From Alphaproteobacteria bacterium (lineage in GTDB: Bacteria > Pseudomonadota > Alphaproteobacteria > Rhodospirillales > Rhodospirillaceae): DNA of 55,787 bases. Below the pieces are notes generated by a model, which did not search any database, had not been told where the DNA came from, and was given only the letters and a program-made list of their open reading frames with translations. The position numbers were made by a program, and so were the translations under genes. The stretch spans positions 1-55,787 of the forward strand of contig JAURPI010000037.1 of assembly GCA_030835385.1 (NCBI GenBank), given 5' to 3'. Position 1 is the first letter of the stretch. Every line of letters starts with the position of its first letter. Below are positions 46,619 through 55,605 of this stretch, piece after piece.

Positions 46619-47505
46619 TTAGCTTGAGAACAGATTTACCTTTAGGTGGCGACAGCGCGTCTCGTTTTATTCCTTGGCTCGTCGCCATCATGATTTTTCT
46701 AGGGACATTAGCGGTAAGCGGCGTATCAGTGTTCGATACCATTCTGTCGGGCTGGTCCAGAGCCGTAACCGGCACCGTCACCGTACAAATCCCCGCACTC
46801 CCTGCAGATTCTGAACAAGAAGCCAACCAGGCCAGAACTGATCGCGCTGTAATTGCGCTAACAGATTTACCAAGCGTCGAGGGAGTCAGGGTTCTCGCCC
46901 ACTCCGAGATCGACGCGCTGCTCGCCCCTTGGCTTGGAGAAGCCGCGGCTGCAAGCGACCTCCCCCTACCTGACTTGATAGATGTCACCCTGGGTGATGG
47001 ATCAACTACTTCAATAGAGGAGTTGCGATCAGCCGTTACAACAGTTGTGCCCGACGCGATCATTGATGATCACCGGCGTTGGTTCGAGCACTTGATTGAT
47101 CTGACAGAAGGGTTCCGCTTGTTGGCGATCGGCGTGGCGCTTGTCGTCACAACTGCACTGGCACTGACAATCGTCTACGCCACTCGAGCAAGCCTGGCTG
47201 AATTCAGAGAAGTCATTTCAGTTCTGCACCTAATTGGAGCACGTGACGTATACGTAGCAACCCAATTTGCCAAAAGAACACTGATCGCGGCGCTCAAAGG
47301 ATCAGCAGGAGGTTTGATTGCGGGAGCACTTGCGCTCTTCGCCATCGGATTGCTTGCGCGCAACGTGGAAAGCGGATTTCTTCCCGACATAGAATTGACA
47401 CTAGGGTTTTGGGTATTACCCCTCTTGGTATCACTCTTTGCAACAACTCTCGCTATGGTGACAGCCTTCACCACGGTACTCAGCACCCTAAGGTCTATGG
47501 TCTAG
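46615..47505 (+). CDS. ftsX: cell-division membrane protein FtsX
   Basis: The membrane partner of FtsE. The 296 residues show an N-terminal helix ([20 protein letters not shown]), a periplasmic domain of ~140 residues, and three C-terminal helices including [40 protein letters not shown] and [18 protein letters not shown] cytoplasmic loop [23 protein letters not shown] is FtsX-typical. GTG start at 46615 overlaps ftsE. Confidence 0.93.
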   Translation: MISLRTDLPLGGDSASRFIPWLVAIMIFLGTLAVSGVSVFDTILSGWSRAVTGTVTVQIPALPADSEQEANQARTDRAVIALTDLPSVEGVRVLAHSEIDALLAPWLGEAAAASDLPLPDLIDVTLGDGSTTSIEELRSAVTTVVPDAIIDDHRRWFEHLIDLTEGFRLLAIGVALVVTTALALTIVYATRASLAEFREVISVLHLIGARDVYVATQFAKRTLIAALKGSAGGLIAGALALFAIGLLARNVESGFLPDIELTLGFWVLPLLVSLFATTLAMVTAFTTVLSTLRSMV

Positions 47506-47507
47506 CG

Positions 47508-48146
47508 ATGACTGTCGTGAGATCAAAGGCGTTGCGTGCCGCCCTCATCATCGCAAGCCTCTTGGCTCTCGGGTGGGGCGTCGGCCTCGTCTCATACGTA
47601 CAGTTAGTGCCCGCGTCTTTGGGTAACAAAGATGTCCAGACCGATGCCATCGTGGTGCTGACCGGCGGCAGCGGTCGTATAGACGAAGGAATAAGCCTTT
47701 TGGCTCAAGGACGCGCAGACCAATTGTTTATTTCGGGGATGGGCCCGGCAGTTAACATCGCCACACTCATCGCAACTGACGAGCCAAATCGAGGAGCTCT
47801 ATTGGAAAAAATCTCAGGTGGTTCAGAAGCCGAGGACACACCGGGCAACGCCGTTGAAACCGCTAAATGGGCTACGGCTAACAATGTTAAATCCATACGC
47901 TTAGTTACGGCAGCGTATCACATGCCTAGGGCGTTAAGTGAATTGCGGCACGCGATGCCGGATGCAGATATTATCGCCCATCCCGTATTTCCAGAACAGG
48001 TCAAAGCCGACTGGTGGCGGTACCCTGGCACCGCTAGCTTATTGGCTCGGGAATACACCAAATATCTTTTCTCAACGCTGAGAAATCGCCTAACCGTCTC
48101 TGACAACACAAGAGCCGATCACACAACACAGGCAATAAACGCGTGA
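47508..48146 (+). CDS. YdcF/ElyC-family (DUF218) protein
   Basis: A 212-residue protein with an N-terminal membrane anchor (ALIIASLLALGWGVGLVSYV) and a DUF218 domain: DAIVVLTGGSGRIDEGISLL, FISGM, EDTPGNAVETAKWA and LVTAAYHMPRAL. Family members such as SanA and ElyC act in envelope integrity. ATG 47508 lies 2 bases after ftsX, and its end overlaps plsC (GTGA). Confidence 0.9.
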   Translation: MTVVRSKALRAALIIASLLALGWGVGLVSYVQLVPASLGNKDVQTDAIVVLTGGSGRIDEGISLLAQGRADQLFISGMGPAVNIATLIATDEPNRGALLEKISGGSEAEDTPGNAVETAKWATANNVKSIRLVTAAYHMPRALSELRHAMPDADIIAHPVFPEQVKADWWRYPGTASLLAREYTKYLFSTLRNRLTVSDNTRADHTTQAINA

Positions 48147-48883
48147 CCTTTATTCGTTCTTTTTTGTATCTCGTCATATTCTTGTCCTGGACTTTAGCAG
48201 TGGCGGTGGTTGGCTTGCCGTTCCTGTTAACACGTCAAAGCACTTTAGGAGTCATCCGGTTCTGGTCACGCGGTGTAACCATTCTGGCGCGCTGGCTTAT
48301 TGATATACGGTTTGAAATTCGAGGCCAGCAGCACCTTCCTGATGGACCTTGCATTGTTGCCGCACAACATCAATCGGCGTTTGAAACGTATATTCTTTTC
48401 ATGCTTTTTGAGTATCCGGTTTTCATTCTCAAAGAATCTTTGCAGTGGATTCCGTTGGTTGGTTGGTACATCAAGCGCGCGGGGCTAATCACAATAAACC
48501 GATCAGCTGGCGCCAATGCTATGCGGCACATTCTGAAAGGAGCCGATGCGGCAATCAGTAATGGTGAATCCATACTTATTTTCCCCGAAGGAACGCGCAC
48601 AGCACCAGGACAAAGAAAGGCGTACAAACCGGGTATTGTCGCCCTGTACAATCACTGTCAGGCACCCCTCATACCGATGGCACTGAATACGGGTCTGATC
48701 TGGGGGAAAACACGGCTCAAAAAGTTGCCGGGAACCATCGTGTTTGAATTCTTACCTGCGATTCCGGCCGGCTTAAGCCGGGCAGAATTCGTAGCGGAGC
48801 TGCGCAAAAGACTAGAGACAGCGAGCGAAGCGTTGCCCAAACCCGATGGATTTGAGGCGGCTGAGGGCAAAGCCGCCACCTAA
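48143..48883 (+). CDS. plsC: 1-acyl-sn-glycerol-3-phosphate acyltransferase
   Basis: Makes phosphatidic acid from lysophosphatidic acid. The 246-residue protein has an N-terminal membrane helix, acyltransferase block I as AAQHQSAFET (the HX4E form of HX4D), block II VFILKESLQWIPLVGWYIKRAG, and block III LIFPEGTRTAPGQ. GTG start overlaps the preceding gene. It closes the ftsE-ftsX-ydcF-plsC run. Confidence 0.93.
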   Translation: MTFIRSFLYLVIFLSWTLAVAVVGLPFLLTRQSTLGVIRFWSRGVTILARWLIDIRFEIRGQQHLPDGPCIVAAQHQSAFETYILFMLFEYPVFILKESLQWIPLVGWYIKRAGLITINRSAGANAMRHILKGADAAISNGESILIFPEGTRTAPGQRKAYKPGIVALYNHCQAPLIPMALNTGLIWGKTRLKKLPGTIVFEFLPAIPAGLSRAEFVAELRKRLETASEALPKPDGFEAAEGKAAT

Positions 48884-48908
48884 GACCCCCACTTCGCCAT
48901 AACCTAAT

Positions 48909-48917
48909 TGTGGATAA
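48909..48917 (-). promoter_or_regulatory. perfect DnaA box upstream of nrdJ
   Basis: TGTGGATAA on + is TTATCCACA on -, the consensus DnaA 9-mer. It lies about 260 bases upstream of the ribonucleotide reductase start and 25 bases after plsC. DnaA boxes regulate the E. coli nrdAB promoter, so a regulatory role is plausible, but a single 9-mer can occur by chance. Confidence 0.4.
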
Positions 48918-49003
48918 GTCTGTGGGTGAATAGTCCTTATTCAAGCACACCGCTACCGATGCCTGCAATTTAGGTGTGTTATCAGACAGTTATGTGACAC
49001 CCA

Positions 49004-49069
49004 ATGACTCCGCTTTTCTCAGGAGTCATCATATATCTATTGAGAAGCCGGTTCGTGAGACTGCTTCTC
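49004..49069 (+). promoter_or_regulatory. two hairpins in the nrdJ leader
   Basis: ATGACTCC (about 49004-49011) pairs perfectly with GGAGTCAT (49022-49029), and GAGAAGC (49042-49048) pairs with GCTTCTC (49063-49069). Neither is followed by a T tract, so they are not terminators. I could not match them to a cobalamin riboswitch. They may be RNA structure or inverted-repeat protein sites in the 286-base gap before nrdJ. Confidence 0.45.
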
Positions 49070-49169
49070 GGTACGCCATCAAAGGCCCACTTTTGCGGGA
49101 CTCTTAGCCCAATCGGCCTTATGGTGCGCTCCCTCTCGACTCACTGTGTAAACACCAGGAGCACTACCC

Positions 49170-51452
49170 GTGGCTGTAATTTCTGCCATCGCCAACGAAA
49201 TCTGGGACATGAAGTACCGACTCAAGGGTACTGATGGCCAGCTTGTGGACAAATCCGTCGAAGACACCTGGAAGCGGGTTGCAGATGCTCTAGCGAGCGT
49301 AGAAACCGACCCCTCAGCCTGGGAACCTGTGTTTTATCAAGCACTTGCTGATTATCGCCTGTTGCCAGGTGGGCGCATTTTGGCTGGTGCTGGCACCGGA
49401 AGAACGGTGACCTTGCACAATTGTTTTGTTATGGGGACTGTCGGCGACGACATGGCGTCGATCTTTGAGAATCTCAAAGAGGCGGCTCTGACGATGCAGC
49501 GGGGAGGTGGCATCGGATACGACTTCTCGACCCTGCGTCCTAAGGGCGCTCCCGTTAAGGGCGTCGGTGCAGATGCCTCAGGGCCATTGTCGTTCATGGA
49601 TGTCTGGGATGCCATGTGCAAGACGATCATGAGCGCCGGGTCCCGTCGTGGCGCCATGATGGCGACCATGCGGTGCGACCATCCAGATATTGAAGACTTC
49701 ATTGCCGCAAAGCAGACCCAAGGGCGGCTGACCAATTTCAATCTATCGGTTTTGGCGACAGACCCCTTTATGGCAGCAGTAAAAGCCGATGAAGAATGGG
49801 AACTGCAATTCAACGGTACAGTCCACAAAACCGTTAGTGCAAGGACGTTGTGGGATTCATTGATGCAGGCAACGTACGATTATGCCGAACCTGGCGTAAT
49901 CTTCATTGATCGCATTAACGCCCGTAACAATTTGTCTTATTGCGAAACCATTGCCGCAACCAATCCCTGTGGCGAACAACCGTTACCGCCCTATGGAACC
50001 TGTTTGCTTGGGTCGATCAATCTTGCCCGTCTGGTTAAAAACCCGTTCACCGAAAAAGCGGCGATTGATGAAGAAGCTCTCGCAGACTTAGCCGGAACGG
50101 CGACGCGCATGCTGGACAATGTGGTCGAAGCCTCAAAGTACCCAGTAGCAGAACAACGCAACGAAGCGATCAACAAACGTCGCATTGGTCTGGGCATGAC
50201 CGGGCTGGCAGACGCCCTTATTTTATGCGGCTTAACATATGGGTCACCTGAAGCGGTCGCCGCAGCAGAACGGTGGGCCGCGATTATTTCTCATAGCGCC
50301 TACCGGGCTTCAGTGGATATGGCTAAAGAGAAAGGCGCATTCCCGCTATTCGACAAAGACGCTTATTTGGCTAGCCCGACGATCCAGGATTTACCTCAAG
50401 ACATCCAGGACGGTATTGCGAAACACGGTATTCGCAATGCACTCCTAACGTCGATCGCGCCCACAGGAACGATCTCATTGTTTGCCGATAATGTGTCGTC
50501 GGGAATCGAGCCAGTCTTTAGCTTCACATACACGCGCCATGTGGTTCAGCCGGACGGCAGTCGTAAAGGCCAAGAAGTCAGTGACTACGCTTATCGTCTG
50601 TTCCGTGAATTAAACGGCGATGACGCACCTCTGCCTGAGTATTTTGTAGATGCGCAAACTTTGTCGCCTGACGCCCACCTCGCCATGCAGGCCGCTGTAC
50701 AAAAACATGTCGACAGTGCCATCTCAAAAACCATCAACGTACCGGCCGACTTCCCGTTCGAGCAGTTCAAAGACGTATACATGTCGGCCTACGACAACGG
50801 CTGCAAGGGCTGCACGACATATAGACCATCCGACGTACGCGGTGCCGTGCTCGAAGTAAACGCCACGGAAAGCGTGGCCGCCGTGCCAGAACATGACACC
50901 ACCAAGCCTCTAGATCGGCCTGACGCGGTGCCGGGGCAAACCTACAAACTGCGCTGGCCCGAGAGTGACCACGCCATTTACATCACGGTCAATGACATCG
51001 ACGCAGAAACTGCCGACGGGAACCATCAGCGCCGCCCCTTCGAAGTGTTCATAAATTCAAAGAACATGGAGCACTACGCATGGACAGTCGCCTTAACGCG
51101 TATGATTTCGGCAGTGTTCCGGCGCGGGGGTGATGTTGGATTTGTCGTCGAAGAGCTCAAAGCCGTGTTTGACCCTCGCGGTGGACAGTGGATGAACGGA
51201 CGCTACGTCCCGAGTTTGCTGGCTGCGATCGGCGGCGTGATCGAGGAACATATGATCTCAATAGGTTTCTTAGAATCGGACAAGAAAAGTGCTGGCGCGA
51301 GCGACGCCGAGGAACCGGGGAATGTGGTGCGGCTCGACACGCCCTCACGGGATAAGCGCTTTCGAGCCTGCCCCAAGTGCGGCACCTATGCTTTACTGCG
51401 GCAAGAAGGGTGCGACTCATGCACCAGTTGCGGCTTCTCGAAGTGCAGCTAA
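49170..51452 (+). CDS. nrdJ: adenosylcobalamin-dependent (class II) ribonucleotide reductase
   Basis: Reduces ribonucleotides to deoxyribonucleotides using adenosylcobalamin. The 760-residue protein contains LHNCFVMGT (Cys-85), QRGGGIGYDFS, the radical-site motif NPCGEQPLPPYGTC (Asn-265, Cys-267, Glu-269), SIAPTGTISLFADNVSSGIEPVF, and a C-terminal Cys cluster CPKC...CDSCTSCGFSKC that is typical of redox-active tails. GTG 49170 has AGGAG 8 bases upstream. No nrdAB is present here. The PduO-type enzyme at 32480 could supply the cofactor. Confidence 0.95.
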   Translation: MAVISAIANEIWDMKYRLKGTDGQLVDKSVEDTWKRVADALASVETDPSAWEPVFYQALADYRLLPGGRILAGAGTGRTVTLHNCFVMGTVGDDMASIFENLKEAALTMQRGGGIGYDFSTLRPKGAPVKGVGADASGPLSFMDVWDAMCKTIMSAGSRRGAMMATMRCDHPDIEDFIAAKQTQGRLTNFNLSVLATDPFMAAVKADEEWELQFNGTVHKTVSARTLWDSLMQATYDYAEPGVIFIDRINARNNLSYCETIAATNPCGEQPLPPYGTCLLGSINLARLVKNPFTEKAAIDEEALADLAGTATRMLDNVVEASKYPVAEQRNEAINKRRIGLGMTGLADALILCGLTYGSPEAVAAAERWAAIISHSAYRASVDMAKEKGAFPLFDKDAYLASPTIQDLPQDIQDGIAKHGIRNALLTSIAPTGTISLFADNVSSGIEPVFSFTYTRHVVQPDGSRKGQEVSDYAYRLFRELNGDDAPLPEYFVDAQTLSPDAHLAMQAAVQKHVDSAISKTINVPADFPFEQFKDVYMSAYDNGCKGCTTYRPSDVRGAVLEVNATESVAAVPEHDTTKPLDRPDAVPGQTYKLRWPESDHAIYITVNDIDAETADGNHQRRPFEVFINSKNMEHYAWTVALTRMISAVFRRGGDVGFVVEELKAVFDPRGGQWMNGRYVPSLLAAIGGVIEEHMISIGFLESDKKSAGASDAEEPGNVVRLDTPSRDKRFRACPKCGTYALLRQEGCDSCTSCGFSKCS

Positions 51453-51488
51453 TAAGGCGTTAATACGTAAACGAAAGGGCTGGAATAA

Positions 51489-52121
51489 ATGGTCCATGTC
51501 TCTGAAGGCTATGAAGCGCGGGTACAAACGTCACGGGAACGGACGCGCCTTTCTCAAGTCCGCAAATCCTTTGACGCGGGTCTGAAACAGAAAGATGGCG
51601 GCGCTGACATCCACGAAAACTTCTTCAGCGCTTGCGTGGCATACATCAAGGCTGCAATGGACCGCTTGCACGCCCAAGATCAACGCATTCACGATTTTCT
51701 AAAGCCGCACATGGCAGATAGGGATGACCAGAACGCGACTCTTGAGAACCTCGACATGCGTCTAGCCAAAAGCCGCGATGCCCTTGCAGTATTGGTTGCC
51801 GCTGCCGCCGCCTTCAAAACGGCTGGAGAGTCTGGTTGGGCTGATTTTAAGGCTGCCGTTGAGGCTTTTATGGAGGTCTATTTCAAGATTCTCTTGAGCG
51901 GACAACACTCAACTCTGACTCTACAAGAAGAAGTTTTCGACGAGGCGACCTGGGACCAAGTCGCAGGCGTCACTCCCGAGAGCCTGGCAAAAGAAGAAGA
52001 GCTATACACAACAGTTCAAGGCTTAGCGCCAGACGACGCAGACCCAGCGTCCTTTGTAGGCGGTCCTCCTGCACCCGGCGCGGGACCTCCTGGCCAGCAG
52101 GGAACGCGTCCCGCCAGTTAA
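51489..52121 (+). CDS. hypothetical helical protein
   Basis: The 210-residue protein has no family I can name. Residues 1-165 look alpha-helical and charged (AYIKAAMDRLHAQDQRIHDFLKPH, LDMRLAKSRDALAVLVAAAAAFK, FKAAVEAFMEVYF). The last 30 are a flexible Pro/Gly/Ala tail (GGPPAPGAGPPGQQG). There is no signal peptide. It starts 36 bases after nrdJ with AAAGGG upstream and could be co-transcribed. His residues spaced in the helices invite a hemerythrin-like idea, but the motif is not convincing. Confidence 0.7.
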   Translation: MVHVSEGYEARVQTSRERTRLSQVRKSFDAGLKQKDGGADIHENFFSACVAYIKAAMDRLHAQDQRIHDFLKPHMADRDDQNATLENLDMRLAKSRDALAVLVAAAAAFKTAGESGWADFKAAVEAFMEVYFKILLSGQHSTLTLQEEVFDEATWDQVAGVTPESLAKEEELYTTVQGLAPDDADPASFVGGPPAPGAGPPGQQGTRPAS

Positions 52122-52130
52122 GATCGGCGC

Positions 52131-52940
52131 TTAGTCTTTGTAACTCTGGTCGATTTTGTCGAGCTTGCGCAGGAAACCGTTCCATGCCAGCTGCGGCACG
52201 GAGAGTCTGTTGGTCGCACCTCCGATCGCACTCTTCTGACGACGGCCTGTGACTTGATCCCTGACCTTGTCTTGCGCCTCTTGCGATGGATAACCGATCT
52301 CCACGCCACCAGCTAAGGTCATCACTTGCATGGTGCAAGACTTCTGCAAGGAATACATTTTTGAAAAAGCGGACGCGACGTCTGCTCCCATAGTAAGTAG
52401 GCCATGGTTGCGCAGAATAACGGCGTTCTTGTCACCAATATGATCAACCAATCGCTCACGTTCATCGGTGTCTAAGGCGATACCTTCAAAGTCATGATAG
52501 GCAAGATCTGGAATCAGACCCATGGAGTCTTGGTTCAAGGGCAGCAAACCCTCTTTCTGACCGGACACCGCAACACCTTCGTTGGTGTGCAGATGAATCA
52601 CGCAATGGGCGTCATCGCGTGCTGCATGCACAGCCCCGTGAATGACATAACCGCCGATGTTGTATCCTAGGCCGGTTTCATCAACAAGAATGTCTCCGTC
52701 CGCATCAATCTTTACCAAACTTGATGCGGTGATTTCGTCAAAGAACAGCCCGAAGGGATTGATGAGATAATGTCGGTCGTTGCCGGGAAGGCGCACCGAG
52801 ATGTGCGTGAAGATGTAATCGTTCCACCCGAAGAGGGCACACAGCCTGTAACACGCCGCAAGATCAACGCGCAGGCTCCACTCTTCTTCTGAAACCTGAT
52901 CGCGGATTGTTCCCGATGGTTCGTAAGCTGTTTCCGCCAT
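52131..52940 (-). CDS. class II aldolase/adducin-family protein
   Basis: A 269-residue zinc-dependent aldolase-fold protein. It shows ACYRLCALFGWNDYIFTHISVRLPG, the metal-site VIHLHTNEGVAVS (His pair), and AVILRNHGLLTMGADVASAF with the third His. ATG 52940 is chosen because AGGAGG lies 6 bases upstream; an ATG-like start 21 bases earlier lacks such a site. Relatives include fuculose-phosphate aldolase and adducin-like proteins, but the substrate is unknown. Confidence 0.92.
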   Translation of the reverse strand: MAETAYEPSGTIRDQVSEEEWSLRVDLAACYRLCALFGWNDYIFTHISVRLPGNDRHYLINPFGLFFDEITASSLVKIDADGDILVDETGLGYNIGGYVIHGAVHAARDDAHCVIHLHTNEGVAVSGQKEGLLPLNQDSMGLIPDLAYHDFEGIALDTDERERLVDHIGDKNAVILRNHGLLTMGADVASAFSKMYSLQKSCTMQVMTLAGGVEIGYPSQEAQDKVRDQVTGRRQKSAIGGATNRLSVPQLAWNGFLRKLDKIDQSYKD

Positions 52941-53007
52941 GATCGCCTCCTCTGTCTGCAAGTCACAGATTAGCGCGGCCAGTAGATCGGCGGAAGATCA
53001 GGCCCAG

Positions 53008-53741
53008 CTAGAAAGTAGAGTGCGCACCAAGAGTGAACGCGTGAGCGTTAATGCGGCGATCAAAGGCAAAGGTGGTATATGCCCCCTGCCCAGCCAGCGC
53101 CAAGCGGCCTGAGCGGGTCCAACAGTAATCCAGCATGATGTCAAAAGCCCCAGCATCGCAAGCCAAGCCTGCAGCTAGACGATACGCCAACTCCGTATCT
53201 GAACCATCCAACAAAGCGAATTCGACCGTGTAGCGTCATTGAACGCACCGGGCGTGGTGGCTTCCAGTTCAGCATCGACCAGGCCAATTCCCAAGCCGAT
53301 ATAAAGCGTGATCTGTGAGCCCGCAGCAAAGTCATAATATGCCATGGCGAAGGCTGAGAGACCTTCGTAGTCACCGTCCACTGTGCCGTCGAGACACGGG
53401 TTGATGACACTCTAACCACAGGGCACGAAAGCCTGAACGTTCTCTTGGAAGGTGCCGTTGAGACTGGCTTCGCTATACCCTAAGTTAATTTCGGTACGGA
53501 ACCACGATCCAAATGAGTAGCCGAGGGCACCGCCGAAAGTGAAACCAGTGCCCCCATCAAGGTCGAGGTCAGCAGTCATCGTGTCACTAAACGTCATGCC
53601 CTGAACAGAGGAAGGGCCGCCGTATAGACGTGCATAGGGGCCTTGTTCCTGTGCGGCGACCAAGGAGGTCATGGTGATCAAAAAAGCAAATGCGGATGCC
53701 GCTACAGTTGCGACGGGGGATACCTTGGATAACAGAGACAT
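53008..53741 (-). pseudogene. outer-membrane beta-barrel protein gene with in-frame TAG and frameshift
   Basis: ATG 53741 (AGGAAGGA upstream) begins a signal peptide (VASAFAFLITMTSLVAA-like) and a barrel protein: GPYARLYGGPSSV, GGALGYSFGSWFRTEINLGY. After VPCG a TAG stop (53414-53412) interrupts. The same frame continues SVINPCLDG, DGDYEGLSAFAMAYYDF, ITLYIGLGIGL. Near 53220 the frame shifts by a missing base to reach ELAYRLAAGLACDAGAFDIML and a C-terminal Phe, as in outer-membrane proteins. The two lesions imply a pseudogene unless the assembly is wrong. Intact, it would be ~244 residues. Confidence 0.8.
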
Positions 53742-54022
53742 CAGCCAGTCCTTCCTCTCCTTGCGTGATGTCGATGACGACAAGCAAAGCCTTAATTAAG
53801 GCAGGGATATGGCAATGCCAGCTCAAATTTTACAGAGCGCTTATGCATCATCTGCATGGCGAAAAAATATTAATCGCAAAACGCGAGGATTGAGCCCATG
53901 CACCAACTCAGAACAAACGAGTGACACACGTAAAAGTAGACACGTTGACGGACAGACAGCCGCTATCCCCGTCCCTGCAATGCGGATATGATTATGGCGA
54001 AATACATCAGGAGACCCTCGCC

Positions 54023-54345
54023 ATGACCCGCAACCTTTTTAGCTCTGCCGTATTTGCCGCCTACCTCGTCCTGGGTACGTCGGCCTGGGGCCATGCCCTC
54101 AGTGTCGATAAGGACGCTCCCGCTGGTCGCACTTGGTGCAGATCGGCATCCCCCACGGCTGCGCAGGCAACGCCACGACGGGCGTGCGCATTCGTATTCC
54201 TGACGACATCTTCATGGTACGGCCTGAGGTCAAAGCCTGGTGGGACCTCAGAATGAATATGCGCAAGATGGAGCCCCCTATTACATCCGAAGGGGTCACC
54301 TATTCAGAATCCATTGATGAAATCATTTGGCGCGGCGGCAATTGA
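54023..54345 (+). pseudogene. broken YcnI/DUF1775-like gene
   Basis: ATG 54023 has AGGAG about 9 bases upstream and encodes a signal-like MTRNLFSSAVFAAYLVLG, then GHALSVDKDAPAG. A frameshift near 54130 leads to the other frame, LVQIGIPHGCAGNATTGVRI and RIPDDIFMVRPEVKAWWDL, which resembles the YcnI/DUF1775 domain (PHGC.G.AT..VR..IP). The domain stops after EIIWRGGN, well short of the usual ~150-170 residues. Both a frameshift and a 3' truncation are evident. The intact family is a periplasmic copper-linked domain. Confidence 0.7.
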
Positions 54346-54354
54346 GAAGCGCTG

Positions 54355-55605
54355 ATGTCCACCTCTTCGGGAAACCTTCCCCCTACCTTCGACCGCGCCG
54401 ATGGCCATGCCGTGTTTCCCAACACGGATCATGATGAAACCGCTCGGCTAAACTTCCTAACCGGGCTCAATGTGCATATTGGCAGAGAGCTGTCGCCGGG
54501 CGTGCGCGCTGCTTACGAACAAAGAGTGCGGCCGTCGTTTGCAAAAACGCATGGGAAGGACCCGAGTACAGCCACCGATGTCCGCAAGGCCATGCTGGAC
54601 GACCCCTACTATCAGCAATGGGCGGCTTTGCGACGGAGCACTCAAGAAGCCAGCCAGCAGGTCAGCCGCGAGGTCGCACTGCGGCGGGTCGATACCTTGA
54701 GCGAAGCAGCCAAAGCATTGAATGATGGTCGCAACACGTTGTTCCTGAACTTGGACGTGGAAATTCCAAGCTATCAGGCGGCGGTGGACAACCACCTCAT
54801 GCCAGGGAGTTATTACACGGAAGCCAAACCCGATGACGTGACAGCCGCCGCAACCTATGAAGTCAGTCTTTTCCCCATCGGCGGCGCGAGCTTCGGCCCC
54901 AAGGGCGACGGCGGTGGCCGTGCCATGGCCAACTTCGTCCGCGACCGTTTTCCCGACCTCAACCCCAAACGCATTGTTGATATGGGTGGCGGCATCGGCG
55001 GCAACACACTGCCTCTCGCGGCAGCTTATCCGGATGCCGAGATCATCGTCGTTGATACCGCGGCACCAATGCTGCGCTATGGCCATGCGCGGGCACACGA
55101 TATGGGCTACGAAAATGTCAATTTCGTGCAAGGCCTAGCAGAGACGGTCGACCTAGAACCGGGCAGCGTCGACCTCATCATCTCGGTAATGTTCTGGCAC
55201 GAGACCTCGACCAAAACTGTTGGCGAGGCCATGGCGCACATACACAGTCTGCTCGCCCCCGGCGGGGTGATGCTGCATTTAGAACAGCCCAACTTTGACA
55301 AAGACACACCAACCTTTGACCGCTTCATGCGCGACTGGGACGCCTACTACAACAACGAACCCTTCTGGACAAAGCTGCACACCCTAGATGTGTTCGCGGC
55401 CATGCAAAAAGCTGGGTTCAAAAAAGAAAACCTGTTTGACGCCGGCACTGAGGCCGACATTGAACCGGGCCGCTTTCAACCCTGGTCGACCATCGTCGCC
55501 CGCCACCGCCATGAGACGAAAGACCTAGGCAAGATTGGTCGCCAACTCAGCACGCTGGGTGGCTATAAGGGCGAACGCTGGTGGATGTTTGGCGCGGTGA
55601 AGTAA
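54355..55605 (+). CDS. class I SAM-dependent methyltransferase
   Basis: The 416-residue protein has a SAM-binding Rossmann core in its second half: VDMGGGIGGNTLPLAAAYPD (motif I, about residue 207), IIVVDTAAPMLRYGHA, FVQGLAETVDLEPGSVDLIISV (motif with acidic Asp), MFWHETS, LLAPGGVMLHLEQPN. The first ~190 residues are helical and not recognised. The substrate is unknown. It starts 10 bases after the broken DUF1775 gene. No gene follows in the last 182 bases (55606-55787), where I see nothing notable. Confidence 0.88.
   Translation: MSTSSGNLPPTFDRADGHAVFPNTDHDETARLNFLTGLNVHIGRELSPGVRAAYEQRVRPSFAKTHGKDPSTATDVRKAMLDDPYYQQWAALRRSTQEASQQVSREVALRRVDTLSEAAKALNDGRNTLFLNLDVEIPSYQAAVDNHLMPGSYYTEAKPDDVTAAATYEVSLFPIGGASFGPKGDGGGRAMANFVRDRFPDLNPKRIVDMGGGIGGNTLPLAAAYPDAEIIVVDTAAPMLRYGHARAHDMGYENVNFVQGLAETVDLEPGSVDLIISVMFWHETSTKTVGEAMAHIHSLLAPGGVMLHLEQPNFDKDTPTFDRFMRDWDAYYNNEPFWTKLHTLDVFAAMQKAGFKKENLFDAGTEADIEPGRFQPWSTIVARHRHETKDLGKIGRQLSTLGGYKGERWWMFGAVK

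Noticed and set aside
48884-49169. Cobalamin riboswitch in front of the B12-dependent nrdJ
   Set aside because: I looked for a B12-box-like GCCACTG and the surrounding elements and did not find them; the hairpins present do not fit.
49004-49234. 76-codon frame upstream of nrdJ
   Set aside because: It runs into nrdJ in another frame, starts inside a hairpin and has no recognisable family.
44298-53741. TAG as a recoded sense codon
   Set aside because: TAG is the normal stop of trkH, hslO, apaG, lysA and gspF in this window, and both genes with in-frame TAG also have frameshifts, which fits decay better.
54457-55131. Long 224-codon open frame on the - strand
   Set aside because: It lies wholly inside the methyltransferase gene, has no recognisable motif, and reflects codon composition of the + gene.
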